In this document: positions 54,385 through 63,982 of the stretch, piece by piece | Layout: every line of letters begins with the position of its first letter | Numbering within the stretch: the stretch's first letter is position 1 | Assembly: GCA_028714615.1 (NCBI GenBank) | Contig: JAQTMA010000003.1 | Location: 1-64,000 of the forward strand | Direction of reading: 5' to 3' | Length of the DNA: 64,000 nt | Source of the DNA: Anaerolineaceae bacterium | Lineage (GTDB): Bacteria > Chloroflexota > Anaerolineae > Anaerolineales > Anaerolineaceae | Made by a program: the position numbers and the translations under genes | The notes under the pieces: generated by a model | What the model saw: the letters and a program-made list of their open reading frames with translations, nothing else | What the model was told of the DNA's origin: nothing | Database searches by the model: none

Positions 54385-56724
54385 TTACTTTGGGGAACCG
54401 GCCAAAGCAATCCAAGCGGCTTGTGTGTCGGGGGCAACTTCCAGAATTCTTTGGTAGATTTGTGCAGCAGAGACTGGATCCCCGGTCTGCTGGTAGGCAC
54501 TTGCTAAATTCAACATTCCGTTCACAACCTCATCCGTATACAAGACCATGTCCATTCCCGGCAACAGATCGGGGCCGATGCTCTCGCGATTAAACACAGA
54601 CCATCCGTAAGGCGAGTAGGCCACATTGCCTATTCCAAAGGAAGACGTCCGACCAAGGACAAACACGACATCCGTATAAGCCTGGATGGCCTTCTGAGGA
54701 TCCGAATGATTGAAGTAATACTGGCCCAAACGCAGTCGCGACTCCACAATCGCACCTCCATCCTCGCTGGCGAAGGCAGTTTCGCGTAATTGCTGTTCGG
54801 ATGGATCTGGAGTCGCCTTGGTTGGAACCGGTAGAGGATTCTCTCGCTGATATTGCGCTACAACCTGCTTCCTGAATGAGGTGGCGCGGAAGAAGTAGGT
54901 GCTTGTCCAATCAGGCCGGGCTTTTAGAACTTTCTGGTAAGCGATATTTGCGTCATCCAGTTTCCCACTCACCTCAAGCATGCGGCCGAGGGTCAGGCGG
55001 AAGGTAAGCTGAGCTGGGGCGGTATCGGCGGCACGGCGAATGGACTCGATCCCGTTGGTCTGGTCGCCACTTGCCCATTGGAGCAGCCCCGCGTTAGCCC
55101 AATTCGTCGCAAAAATAGGTTCAATGCCAAAACCCGCCTGGTAGGCAGCCAGCGCACGCTGTAACTCAGGGCAGTCTTTGGCGGTTCCATCCGGGTTCAG
55201 CGCTAGCATACCGTGAGCATAGCCGGCCTGAAACCAGTTGAAGGCCAAGCGGGGATCACGGGCAGCGGCGAGGTCATAATCATCCGCGGCTTGTGCCCAA
55301 TTCTGCGTCAGGGAGGCCTGGACGCCCCGGATGGCGGGCTGGTAGCCCAGCAGATTGTAGCCCAAGGCACCTATCAATAGCAAGAAGGAGCCGAGCAGCC
55401 CCCACGCAGCCGTCTTTTGTCCTCTGGGATGGAATGAGGGCAATTCTGGAGCAGCTAACCAGGCCAGCAGGGCAACTATCAACACCCCGATCCCTGGAGA
55501 GAACGCGGGGGTATCGAACTGACTGTGGACGGCCAACCCCGCCAGGCTGGCCAGAATCCCGCCCAAAACAAGGCGGTCCCCACCCTGTGTGGTCTTCCAG
55601 CGCCGGTACGCCAGCCATCCAACCATCCCCAACATGCCTGCCAGCGCAGCAACTCCGAACAGACCGGCATCCGCAGCGGTGTTGAGAAGGTGGTTATGGG
55701 CATGGGCTAAGAGCAATCCATCCGGGATGGAACTGGATTTCATGAATTCCGTCGCGAAAGTAAAAGGACCACTTCCAACCAACGGCCGAGCCAGGAACCC
55801 CTGCCAGGCTACGCTCCATATACTGCTGCGTGCAGAAAGTTGCAGCCCTGTTCCAGCGGAAGTAGTACTGCGGGTCTGCCAGGCGAAAAATGCGATGTCA
55901 ACCAGGATCGCCCCAAAAACAACCAGCGCTGCAACCCCGATCCAGACACCACGGCGGCGAGTCGTGTTCCACCATTTGCATATTTCCTGGCGCCAATTGA
56001 GGGTAATGTACACAATTAGTGCAGCAAAGATCGAGTGCATTGCTAACCACCCCCCACGCGAGGAGGTCAGGAAAAGCAGCGCAAGCATACTCAATGTCCA
56101 CATACCCAGAAGGAACTTCAGGATGCGTGATCGGGAACGGAGAATTCCAACGATCCCTAACGGCAGGAGCAAATTGAAGTAGGCGGCTGAATAATTTGGA
56201 TTCAAAATGAGCGCGCTAATCCGGTAAGCGGTCGGCGGCAGGGGATTCGACCAACCTGCTAGCCTGATCCAACTGGAATACCAGCCCATCAGTTCGATCA
56301 GGCTAAGCAAGATGGGGGGCAGGCTGGTAAGTAGGATGGTTTTAACCAGCAGATCGCCAGACCAACCTGCGCGAAGCAGGTCAACCAGCAGATAATACGC
56401 CAGTGCAATCGCAATAAGCTGAGTCAGTTCAATAGCGCTGCGGCGCGGATCCTTCGAAAACAATGTTGCCGCCGCATAAACGGTCAGCATAGCCAGCCAA
56501 GCAGCATCCAGGCGCGTGGCTGGGAATGTGCGCCGACGCAACAATCGGACCGCAAACCAAGTCATGCCTGTAAGGAAAATCAGAACGGAGCTGACCAGGT
56601 TGAGGCGGAAAGTCGTCAACCCGTTGAGGGTGCCGCCGATCAAGGCAAAGTAGGTGAGGAAGAAGAAGAGGGCGATCTCTTGGAGGTAATATCTGACCAC
56701 CGAAGTACTGTTTTGATTGCCCAT
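54385..56724 (-). CDS. O-antigen ligase-type membrane protein with C-terminal TPR repeats
   Basis: A 779-residue protein. Residues to about 450 hold 11-12 TM segments with the Wzy_C region (FLTSSRGGWLAMH and HAHNHLLNTAADAGLFG). After it come TPR-like repeats, for example YQKVLKARPDW and YQRILEVAPDT. Proteins of this build ligate or polymerise glycans and may glycosylate proteins. It is the only minus-strand gene right of the divergent region and is convergent with the GT-C gene, so it is a separate unit. The ATG has no clear ribosome-binding site. Confidence 0.85.
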   Translation of the reverse strand: MGNQNSTSVVRYYLQEIALFFFLTYFALIGGTLNGLTTFRLNLVSSVLIFLTGMTWFAVRLLRRRTFPATRLDAAWLAMLTVYAAATLFSKDPRRSAIELTQLIAIALAYYLLVDLLRAGWSGDLLVKTILLTSLPPILLSLIELMGWYSSWIRLAGWSNPLPPTAYRISALILNPNYSAAYFNLLLPLGIVGILRSRSRILKFLLGMWTLSMLALLFLTSSRGGWLAMHSIFAALIVYITLNWRQEICKWWNTTRRRGVWIGVAALVVFGAILVDIAFFAWQTRSTTSAGTGLQLSARSSIWSVAWQGFLARPLVGSGPFTFATEFMKSSSIPDGLLLAHAHNHLLNTAADAGLFGVAALAGMLGMVGWLAYRRWKTTQGGDRLVLGGILASLAGLAVHSQFDTPAFSPGIGVLIVALLAWLAAPELPSFHPRGQKTAAWGLLGSFLLLIGALGYNLLGYQPAIRGVQASLTQNWAQAADDYDLAAARDPRLAFNWFQAGYAHGMLALNPDGTAKDCPELQRALAAYQAGFGIEPIFATNWANAGLLQWASGDQTNGIESIRRAADTAPAQLTFRLTLGRMLEVSGKLDDANIAYQKVLKARPDWTSTYFFRATSFRKQVVAQYQRENPLPVPTKATPDPSEQQLRETAFASEDGGAIVESRLRLGQYYFNHSDPQKAIQAYTDVVFVLGRTSSFGIGNVAYSPYGWSVFNRESIGPDLLPGMDMVLYTDEVVNGMLNLASAYQQTGDPVSAAQIYQRILEVAPDTQAAWIALAGSPK

Positions 56725-57176
56725 AGGACTATTATGCTTTCAATGATTCTAAGCAATCTTACTTGCGAGGTTTATCAAGAGCCATATTCAGATCCATGAA
56801 AAGCAGGAACTCCTGTTGTTTGAGACCCAGGCGCGCGAGGGTCGAATGACCAGCTCGGGCTGAGGCTCGACAAGATCCTCACGGATATCATTGCGCAGCA
56901 TGCGCGTTTAAACTCCAGGAATAAGGAATGAGATCTAATGGACGCGAGATATCCATCTTAAGGCATTCTAACCCCAAAGGAAGGAAGCGTCAACTTGCAA
57001 AATCCTACAAAGAGCAAACCGCAACCTACAAGGTACCAGCCTCGAGTATTATGCAACGAGAGTCAATCCATCATGGTTTACCACAACTTGGGAATTGAAT
57101 TATCTAAATTATTTACTCGGATAAGGATATATTATGGGATAATGTAAAAAATCTGTAGTAATCTCAAATCATTGTT
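56725..57176. other. Divergent intergenic region, no gene seen
   Basis: A 452-base gap between two divergently read membrane-protein genes. The right 100 bases are AT-rich with TATATT and GATAAT strings (57125-57145) that could be -10 boxes for the GT87-like pair, but no -35 stands out. The middle part shows nothing I recognise. Confidence 0.5.
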
Positions 57177-58208
57177 ATGCTAACCGACATTAAGTTCATC
57201 CCTCCCGATATCACTAACCGTGCTCATATGGATTCCCGTTTGACCGCGCGGATTTCCCTCTCGGAGTTTGCCGGCCTGGCCGGATCGTTCGGGGTCTTGT
57301 GCATGTTCACCTGGCTACAGGTGAAGGGCGTCTACCAACCCTTTGACTTCAATACCTATCTGCGCGCCATCTCGGGGAACTTCTCGGATTTTTACTACGG
57401 CTACTGGATCCTTCCTTTCATTTCACTTTTCCAGTACATTCCCAGTATTGTAGCCTTTTTTGCATGGAGCTTGCTCAATTTGCTGGGGGTGTTTTTCGCG
57501 ATCCGTGTATTCGGTGGAAAGGCGCTTTACGCGCTGATCTCCTACCAGATGTTTTATATGGTCTTCTACGGACAGATCTTGGGGATCATCATCGGGTGCC
57601 TTGCCCTTTTCTGGTGGGCTTATACCCATGGTCACTGGTACCTGGCAGGCATTGCACTTGCTTTCGCTTGCTCGAAGGTTCAAATTGGAGTCCCGTTAGG
57701 GTGCGCCTTGCTACTACTGGCTGATACCACCTGGCTTCAGCGCCTCAAAGTGTTAGGTGTCCCGATCCTGGTTTCGATTCTCTCCTTACTGATCTACCCA
57801 GGATGGCCGTTGGAGCTCATCTCACGATTGAGCTCTCACCCAGCCAATGATTGGGGGAGTATCTCGTTTTGGCGCTGGATCGGACCGTGGGCGCTTTTGT
57901 TATGGATCCCGGTCATCCTTTTCCCGTTAAGAACCAACCAGCGTTTGATCGCGGTTGCGGCGGTTACTGCCCTCAGCTTGCCCTATTTTCAGCAGGCGGA
58001 TCTTTTGGTTTTAATGGTTCTTCCCGTGGGCTGGTTGGCTTTGTTGGGAAATCTCGGTTTTCTGTTTGTGGTTTTCCAGTGGGGCATTTTCCAATATCTG
58101 GGTGTAGTTCCGCTGATCATCTATTTATCGGTCATCTTTCCATCACTTCCAAGGATGATCGATCAAGGTTGTAATCGGGCGCCTAAGATTACGGGGGCTC
58201 ATCGATGA
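57177..58208 (+). CDS. GT87/DUF2029-like polytopic membrane protein
   Basis: A 343-residue protein with about nine hydrophobic segments. The first outer loop contains QPFDFNTYLRAI with an acidic residue, then ISGNFSDFYYGYW and a W-rich second TM. This is the look of GT87 (DUF2029) alpha-mannosyltransferase-type GT-C proteins, though it is shorter than usual. It overlaps the next, related gene as ATGA. Start uncertain: the ATG at 57177 or one 17 codons later. Confidence 0.65.
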   Translation: MLTDIKFIPPDITNRAHMDSRLTARISLSEFAGLAGSFGVLCMFTWLQVKGVYQPFDFNTYLRAISGNFSDFYYGYWILPFISLFQYIPSIVAFFAWSLLNLLGVFFAIRVFGGKALYALISYQMFYMVFYGQILGIIIGCLALFWWAYTHGHWYLAGIALAFACSKVQIGVPLGCALLLLADTTWLQRLKVLGVPILVSILSLLIYPGWPLELISRLSSHPANDWGSISFWRWIGPWALLLWIPVILFPLRTNQRLIAVAAVTALSLPYFQQADLLVLMVLPVGWLALLGNLGFLFVVFQWGIFQYLGVVPLIIYLSVIFPSLPRMIDQGCNRAPKITGAHR

Positions 58209-59353
58209 AGGGAGATTTTCTTGGACGCATATTTATTGGTCTACCCCAGAAAAAACTCCTTCTATTCACCGGGTATTTACTGGTCATCATCCTTGTGGGA
58301 GTATCTATATATGGTTTCTTTTTTTTCATAAACCAATGGCCTATCGAAAACACGACATTGGCCATGGATTGGAAAGGCTTGTGGAAAGGGTTGCACCATA
58401 CCCCTCCCATCTATGGCAATAGTACGGGGCTGCGGATTGCCCCCTGGAGTCTATGGGCAATCTGGCCAATTGCGCAGCTTCCCTTCCGAGCGAGTTGGGC
58501 TACTTTGAACCTGCTCACGCTGATATGCCTGATTATCAGTGTCCCCAAATCGATGAACCGAAAAGGAATCTGGTTTATTAGCATTCTTCTTCTCGTTACC
58601 TCATTTTTCTCGATGCGCCATCTTGCAGACGGGAATTTTGAAGGCATGATGATTGCAGGCCTCACCCTTTTATTTTTCGGGTATCAAAAACAAGAACCTG
58701 CTTTGGTTGCTCTCGGACTCTTGATGGCCACAGCCAAAATACAAGAAGTTTGGTTGTTTATCGTTGTATTTGGCATTGTTTTACTTAGGACGTGGAAAGT
58801 CACCCAATGGATGAAAACTTTGGCTTTTGCAGCCGCCGTTGCAATCCCTGCTTTTATTTTTCGGGGAATCGATTGGATCTTTGGTATGGCTGCCATTTCA
58901 GAGAGGGGTAGCATTATGGATAGTAGCCTTTTCGCCACTTCTTCGCGTCTGGGCCTCTCTCAGCCATTGATATTCTTACTATGGACGGCAATATTATCGC
59001 TGACTGTCTGGGTAGCTCTTCAAAGCAATCACTCTTTTATTCGTGAAAAAGCCGCAATGCTCATCTCCGCTTCGCTGGTCTTATCCCCCTACATGGCGGG
59101 AAATTCATTTTTGACGCTTATCGCAATTGGCATCATCCCGTTATTTCAATCCAACATCATTCTTGGTGGCTTTCTCATTGCCGGCGTGGATCTATTATAT
59201 TTTGCTCCTGCTCAGCTCCTCTACGACTGGAGCGCTACCTATATCTTTGGTCTGACTATTCTGACCTGGCTTGTCTTGCTAATCGATCTCCATCGTAAAG
59301 ACCATATCCAGAGTAAGGCACTAAAGGGGGATAGCAACGTGATTGCGGCTTAA
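58205..59353 (+). CDS. GT87-like polytopic membrane protein
   Basis: A 382-residue protein with about ten hydrophobic segments and the first outer loop WPIENTTLAMDWKGLWKGL carrying the acidic residue of GT-C enzymes. GLRIAPWSLWAIWPIAQLPF resembles the second TM region of GT87 proteins. It is translationally coupled to the preceding gene through ATGA, so the two may form a pair acting on the same lipid-linked substrate. Confidence 0.65.
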   Translation: MKGDFLGRIFIGLPQKKLLLFTGYLLVIILVGVSIYGFFFFINQWPIENTTLAMDWKGLWKGLHHTPPIYGNSTGLRIAPWSLWAIWPIAQLPFRASWATLNLLTLICLIISVPKSMNRKGIWFISILLLVTSFFSMRHLADGNFEGMMIAGLTLLFFGYQKQEPALVALGLLMATAKIQEVWLFIVVFGIVLLRTWKVTQWMKTLAFAAAVAIPAFIFRGIDWIFGMAAISERGSIMDSSLFATSSRLGLSQPLIFLLWTAILSLTVWVALQSNHSFIREKAAMLISASLVLSPYMAGNSFLTLIAIGIIPLFQSNIILGGFLIAGVDLLYFAPAQLLYDWSATYIFGLTILTWLVLLIDLHRKDHIQSKALKGDSNVIAA

Positions 59354-59527
59354 TAGTCCTTGTATCTCCAAGTAGTATTCATAAATACTATGTACCAATT
59401 GTCTTAATGCTGTTCCACACATCCCCACTAAATGAGAACCTACTCAAATATACTGGACTTCACCAAGGATAAGGCGATTAACCAGTGAGCTCGATTGCCA
59501 ATTGCACCCTGATCCCACCTTCTTAGG

Positions 59528-59533
59528 TATAAT
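59528..59533 (+). promoter_or_regulatory. Possible -10 box for the oxidoreductase-heparinase pair
   Basis: A perfect TATAAT lies 54 nt before the oxidoreductase ATG, in a 233-base gap that otherwise shows nothing. The best upstream hexamer (TTGCAC) is 20 nt away, too far for a standard -35. An AAGGA ribosome-binding site stands 7 nt before the ATG. Confidence 0.4.
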
Positions 59534-59586
59534 CCTGTGATAATCCGATTTCCAGACTGCTCTACTCTCAAAATAAGGACTCCCTC

Positions 59587-61764
59587 ATGAAGCAGCTCCT
59601 CCAATCCCTCCGCAGCGGCGAGACCTCCGTCACCGAGGTGCCCCTGCCCCAACCGCGCCCCGGCTTCGCGCTGGTCCGCACGGCCGCCTCGCTCGTCTCC
59701 GCGGGCACCGAGCGCACCTTAGTGGCCTTCGCCGAAAAGAACCTGGTCGGCAAGGCGCTCTCCCGCCCGGACCTGGTGCGCCAGGTGGTCGATAAGGCCC
59801 GTCGCGAGGGCATCATTACCACGCTGGAAGCGGCCTTCAACCGGCTGGACCAGCCCATGCCGCTCGGGTACTCTTCCGCCGGGACGATTGTAGCAGTGGG
59901 CGAGGGGCTGCACGGCTTCCAAATGGGCGACCGGGTAGCCTGCGCGGGGGGCGGTTTCGCCGTCCACGCGGAGTACGGCCTGGTGCCGCAGAACTTATTA
60001 GCCAAGCTGCCACCCGAGGTGGATTTCGAGTCCGGCGCCTTCGCCACGCTGGGAGCCATCGCCCTGCACGGACTGCGCCTGGGGCTACCGCAGGTGGGCG
60101 AGCGCGTGGCGGTCATCGGGTTGGGATTGCTCGGCTTGCTGGCCGTCCAGCTCGCTCGGGCGGCCGGGTGCAGCGTATTCGGCGTCGACCTGGATGCACG
60201 CCGGGTGGAGCTGGCCTGCCAGTTGGGGGCTAGAGCCGTCACCCGCGAGGCAGCCGAAGACGCCGGGCGTGCCTTCAGCCAGGGGCTGGGCTGCGACCTG
60301 GTGTTGATTTGCGCCGATAGCGCTTCGGATGACCCGGTGGCGCTGGCCGGGGCGCTGGCGCGCGACCGGGGACGGGTGGTGGCGGTCGGCGCGGTTGGGT
60401 TGGATATCCCCCGCAAGGTCTATTACGAGAAGGAGCTGGATTTCCGCGTCTCACGTTCCTACGGTCCAGGGCGTTACGACTCCAATTACGAGGAACGCGG
60501 GCAGGATTACCCGGCGGGCTTTGTCCGCTGGACGGAGGGGCGCAACCTGCAGGCGGTGGTCGACCTGATGGCAGCGGGTAAGCTGGACGTGCGTCCCATC
60601 ATCACGCACCGCTTCCCGATCGACCAGGCGCCACAAGCCTACGAGCTGATCACCGGTAAGCTGCACGAGCCCTTCCTGGGGGTGCTGCTCACCTATCCCC
60701 CGCCGTCTGACCTCGAGATCACGGCTGAGATGCAACAGGTGCGGGTGGCACCGGCTCAACCCCCCAGCTCAACAACGCCCCCAACGGTGGACATCCGCCT
60801 GGGGGTGCTGGGGGCGGGTAATTACGCTTCGGCCATGTTCCTGCCCGCCGTGCTGCGCGCGGGTGGTGCGGCCCGGGTGGGCATCGCCTCTGGCTCAGGG
60901 CTCAGTGCGCGCAACGCCGCAGCCCGCTTCGGCTTCCAATATGCCTCCAGCTCGGAACAGCAGGTGCTGACGGACCCCGAGATCAACCTGGTGGCCATCC
61001 TGACGCGCCACAACCAGCATGCACGCCAGGTGCTGGCTGCGCTGCAGAACGGCAAGCATGCCTTCTGCGAAAAGCCGCTGGCGATCACCGCCGCCGAGCT
61101 GGACGAGATCGAGGCGGTCCTTTCACAGGGTGAAACACCCCTGTTGACAGCCGGTTTCAACCGGCGCTTCGCCCCCATGGCGGTGCGCCTGAAGCAGTTC
61201 CTGGCCGGTCGCAGCGAGCCGCTGCTGGCCAGCTACCGGGTCAACGCCGGGTTCCTGCCGCTCACACACTGGCTGCACGACCCCCAGGTGGGCGGTGGGC
61301 GCATCGTCGGCGAAGGCTGCCACTTCATCGACTTCCTGAGCTTCCTGGTGGGCGCCAACCCGGTGGAGGTGACTGCGGTCGCCCTACCGGACGCTGGACG
61401 CTACCGCGAAGACAACGTGCTGATCACCTTGACCTACCCGGACGGTTCGCTCGGCAGCCTGACCTACCTTGCCAACGGCGACAAGAGCTTTCCCAAGGAG
61501 CGCGTGGAGGTCTTCTATGCCGGGCGCGCCGCCGCACTGGACGATTTCCGCACGTTGGAACTGGTCCACGACGGCCAAAGGCAGGTGTCCAGTTCGCGCC
61601 TGCGCCAGGACAAGGGTCACCAGGCGCTGTGGGAGGCTTTTCTGGCTGCAGTCCGTAAAGGTGGACCGCCGCCCATCCCTTATAACCAGGTCATCGGAAC
61701 TTCGCGGGCTGCCTTGGCCGCTGTCCAATCGCTGCACGAACGGACCTCCATCTCGCTGGCCTGA
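59587..61764 (+). CDS. Bi-domain oxidoreductase: MDR alcohol-dehydrogenase domain fused to Gfo/Idh/MocA domain
   Basis: A 725-residue fusion. The N-terminal half (about 1-350) is a medium-chain dehydrogenase with the Rossmann VAVIGLGLLGLLAVQLA, but the usual GHE zinc motif is replaced by GYSSAG, so it probably lacks the catalytic zinc. The C-terminal half (about 400-720) is a Gfo/Idh domain with LGVLGAGNYASAMFLPA and EKPLAI. Such fusions often stand beside heparinase-like genes in polysaccharide loci. Strong GC-rich composition (45 G/C in 60 at 60241-60300) sets it apart from the rest. It may oxidise and re-reduce a sugar or uronic acid derivative; this is inferred. Confidence 0.85.
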   Translation: MKQLLQSLRSGETSVTEVPLPQPRPGFALVRTAASLVSAGTERTLVAFAEKNLVGKALSRPDLVRQVVDKARREGIITTLEAAFNRLDQPMPLGYSSAGTIVAVGEGLHGFQMGDRVACAGGGFAVHAEYGLVPQNLLAKLPPEVDFESGAFATLGAIALHGLRLGLPQVGERVAVIGLGLLGLLAVQLARAAGCSVFGVDLDARRVELACQLGARAVTREAAEDAGRAFSQGLGCDLVLICADSASDDPVALAGALARDRGRVVAVGAVGLDIPRKVYYEKELDFRVSRSYGPGRYDSNYEERGQDYPAGFVRWTEGRNLQAVVDLMAAGKLDVRPIITHRFPIDQAPQAYELITGKLHEPFLGVLLTYPPPSDLEITAEMQQVRVAPAQPPSSTTPPTVDIRLGVLGAGNYASAMFLPAVLRAGGAARVGIASGSGLSARNAAARFGFQYASSSEQQVLTDPEINLVAILTRHNQHARQVLAALQNGKHAFCEKPLAITAAELDEIEAVLSQGETPLLTAGFNRRFAPMAVRLKQFLAGRSEPLLASYRVNAGFLPLTHWLHDPQVGGGRIVGEGCHFIDFLSFLVGANPVEVTAVALPDAGRYREDNVLITLTYPDGSLGSLTYLANGDKSFPKERVEVFYAGRAAALDDFRTLELVHDGQRQVSSSRLRQDKGHQALWEAFLAAVRKGGPPPIPYNQVIGTSRAALAAVQSLHERTSISLA

Positions 61765-61781
61765 GCCAGGGCAAATTGGAC

Positions 61782-63791
61782 ATGATGGAGCGCCGGCCGG
61801 CCCCCTCCCGCATCGTGGTTGCCTTGAAAGCCATCCATCAGCTCGGCCTGCAGCCGGTGGCGCTGAATGTGCTCTACCGCTTCGGCTTGTGGAGCGGGCA
61901 TTATGCGCGCCTCACGCCCCCCGAACCGATCGATTTCGAAGCCAACACCAATAATTTCCGGCTCCAACCGGTGATCGAACTCCCCCATCCGGCGGCGTTG
62001 CGAGCCGTGCTCAGCGCTCGGGTAGAAGCGTTGATCTCAGAAGCGGACGAGGTAGTTCGTGGACAGGTGCGGCTGTTCGGAGGTCCGCCCATCACGCTCG
62101 AACTGGAACCGCCGCCCAGCTTGCTGCCCCTGCGCCACTGGACTACGTACGAACACCGCGGGCAGCACTTCATCGACGGGCGCGACATCAAGTTCCAATG
62201 GGAACCAGCGCGCTTCGGTTGGGCTTATACCCTGGCGCGTGCCTACTCCCTCACCCGCAACGACGGCTATGCGCAAGCTTTTTGGGAGAAGGCCGAGCGC
62301 TTCCTGCGCGCCAGCCCGCCCAACCTGGGGCCGCAGTGGAGCTCCGCCCAGGAGGTAGCCCTGCGCCTGATGGCGTTGGTCTTTACAGCGCAGGTCTTTG
62401 CCTCGTCACCCACCTCGACATCGCAACGCATTTCCTGGCTCAGCCAGGTCGTTGCCGCCCACGCCCGGCGCATTCCGCCCACCCTGGTCTACGCCCGGGC
62501 GCAGAACAACAATCACCTGCTCAGCGAGGCGGCCGGATTGCTAACGGCTGCATTCGCTATCCCGGCTCACCCGCAGGCGCCTACCTGGCGTCGTCTGGGT
62601 TGGGAGTGGCTCAACCGGGCGTTCCAATTGCAGATCGAACCCGATGGCACCTACGTCCAGCACTCCGCCAATTATCACCGCCTGATGCTGCACCTGGCGC
62701 TGTGGGTGCAGGCGATGCTGCGCCAACAAGGGTTGGCCTACCCGGCTGAGACGGCCGCCTGCCTGGCTGCCGCCACTCGCTGGCTCATCGACCTCGTGGA
62801 TCCGGTTTCCGGACAGGCGCCTAACCTGGGATCCAACGACGGCGCCAACATTCTGCATCTGACCCAGTCCGAATTCGCGGATTATCGTCCGGTATTGCAG
62901 GCCGCTTCGCGTGCCTTCCTGGATGAGCCAGCACTCAATCCAGGGATTTGGGACGAGTTGAGTCTATGGACCTTGGGTAACCTGCGACCACGACTACACG
63001 ACTACACGACGACCAAACGAACGACTGGTTCTTACATCGGTGCCGCCCAATCCTGGGCTTCGCTGCGGGCAGTGCATTATTCCACCCGTCCCTCGCACTC
63101 CGATCCCCTGCACGTAGAAATCTGGTGGCGAGGGATCAACCTGGCGCGCGACGCCGGCAGCCACCTGTATAACGCCCCGCCGCCTTGGGACAACGCGCTG
63201 GCCAGTACCCGGGTGCATAACACCGTCCTGGTGGATGATCAGGAAGCGATGCTGCGCGCCGGGCGTTTCTTATGGCTGGATTGGGCGCAAGCAGGCGTCA
63301 CCGAGCGGGAAACGGACGCTGAGGGGCGCCTGGTCAAGATCACCGCCCGGCATTCCGGTTACCGGCGATTGGGAGTGATTCACCAGCGCTCACTTGAGCA
63401 GGTCGATCCATGCGGGTGGAGGGTTACCGACGATCTGCTCCCTGCGGAGAATCTGTCAGGGAACAAGCAGGTTCATTCGGTCAGGTTGCACTGGCTGCTG
63501 CCGGATTGGGATTTTATGTTGGAGCAGGGAACCTTGAAGATCCAATCCCCTTACGGAGCGGTTCAAATACGCTTTGAGGTGGTTGGAGATAGCCAGGAAG
63601 GAGCAGGACAATTAGGACTGGTACGTGGTGGAGCGCTGGTTGCCGGTGTTGGAACGCCTCGACCGACTTTGGGATGGTATTCCCCCACCTACGGCCTGAA
63701 GGAACCCGCTCTTTCTGCCATACAATCAGTCCAAGCATCTCTCCCGATTCGCCTGGTAACAACCATGGAGCTGCCTTGGAATTTCGAGTAG
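61782..63791 (+). CDS. Heparinase II/III-like protein
   Basis: A 669-residue protein. The N-terminal alpha/alpha toroid has QNNNHLLSEAAGL and QHSANYHRLMLHLALW, and the C-terminal beta-sandwich has RDAGSHLYNAP and TRVHNTVLVDDQEA, the usual heparinase II/III layout. No signal peptide is visible, so it would stay inside the cell, unlike degradative lyases. It follows the oxidoreductase by 17 nt and shares its high GC. The ATG at 61782 is chosen; a TTG two codons earlier is possible. It may modify a glycan precursor and not degrade polymer. Confidence 0.82.
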   Translation: MMERRPAPSRIVVALKAIHQLGLQPVALNVLYRFGLWSGHYARLTPPEPIDFEANTNNFRLQPVIELPHPAALRAVLSARVEALISEADEVVRGQVRLFGGPPITLELEPPPSLLPLRHWTTYEHRGQHFIDGRDIKFQWEPARFGWAYTLARAYSLTRNDGYAQAFWEKAERFLRASPPNLGPQWSSAQEVALRLMALVFTAQVFASSPTSTSQRISWLSQVVAAHARRIPPTLVYARAQNNNHLLSEAAGLLTAAFAIPAHPQAPTWRRLGWEWLNRAFQLQIEPDGTYVQHSANYHRLMLHLALWVQAMLRQQGLAYPAETAACLAAATRWLIDLVDPVSGQAPNLGSNDGANILHLTQSEFADYRPVLQAASRAFLDEPALNPGIWDELSLWTLGNLRPRLHDYTTTKRTTGSYIGAAQSWASLRAVHYSTRPSHSDPLHVEIWWRGINLARDAGSHLYNAPPPWDNALASTRVHNTVLVDDQEAMLRAGRFLWLDWAQAGVTERETDAEGRLVKITARHSGYRRLGVIHQRSLEQVDPCGWRVTDDLLPAENLSGNKQVHSVRLHWLLPDWDFMLEQGTLKIQSPYGAVQIRFEVVGDSQEGAGQLGLVRGGALVAGVGTPRPTLGWYSPTYGLKEPALSAIQSVQASLPIRLVTTMELPWNFE

Positions 63792-63827
63792 AGGAACCGG
63801 GCGCTGAGAAGGTGAGTTACCCGAATC

Positions 63828-63917
63828 TTTTGTAGAAACGCTGCGTTTTGTTGATATCCTTCGTTTTGTAATAACGCAACGGTTTGTTGAACCGCAACGT
63901 TTTGTGGAGACGCTGCG
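63828..63917. repeat. Tandem array of five 18-bp units
   Basis: Five contiguous 18-bp units with the shared start TTTTGT or GTTTGT and a shared end resembling ACGCTGCG or ACGCAACG. The outermost two units are nearly identical and the inner ones have diverged. It lies 36 nt after the heparinase stop and runs directly into a palindrome. Confidence 0.8.
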
Positions 63918-63929
63918 TTGCAGCGTCTC
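63907..63929. repeat. Perfect 10-bp palindrome with 3-bp loop
   Basis: GAGACGCTGC, loop GTT, GCAGCGTCTC. It overlaps the last 18-bp tandem unit. There is no T-run after it on the plus strand (CCCCC follows), so it is not a standard terminator. Confidence 0.8.
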
Positions 63930-63959
63930 CCCCCTGGGATGTGATCCCCCCTCCAAAAC

Positions 63960-63982
63960 GAGACGCCCCAGCGGGGCGTCTC
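63960..63982. repeat. Second perfect 10-bp palindrome of the same family
   Basis: GAGACGCCCC, loop AGC, GGGGCGTCTC. It shares the outer GAGACGC/GCGTCTC arms with the palindrome 30 bp before it, while the inner bases differ in a compensated way. It looks like a dispersed palindromic repeat of the kind common in Chloroflexota and cyanobacterial genomes (recall, not checked). Confidence 0.8.

Noticed and set aside
63726..63956. Minus-strand frame with a repeated six-residue peptide (RSVSTK-like)
   Set aside because: The repeat is a by-product of the 18-bp DNA tandem array read in frame (18 divides by 3). It overlaps the end of the heparinase gene and shows no other protein features.
63907..63982. 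Palindromes as rho-independent terminators of the heparinase unit
   Set aside because: Strong stems, but no T-run follows either on the plus strand. They fit better as dispersed palindromic repeats.
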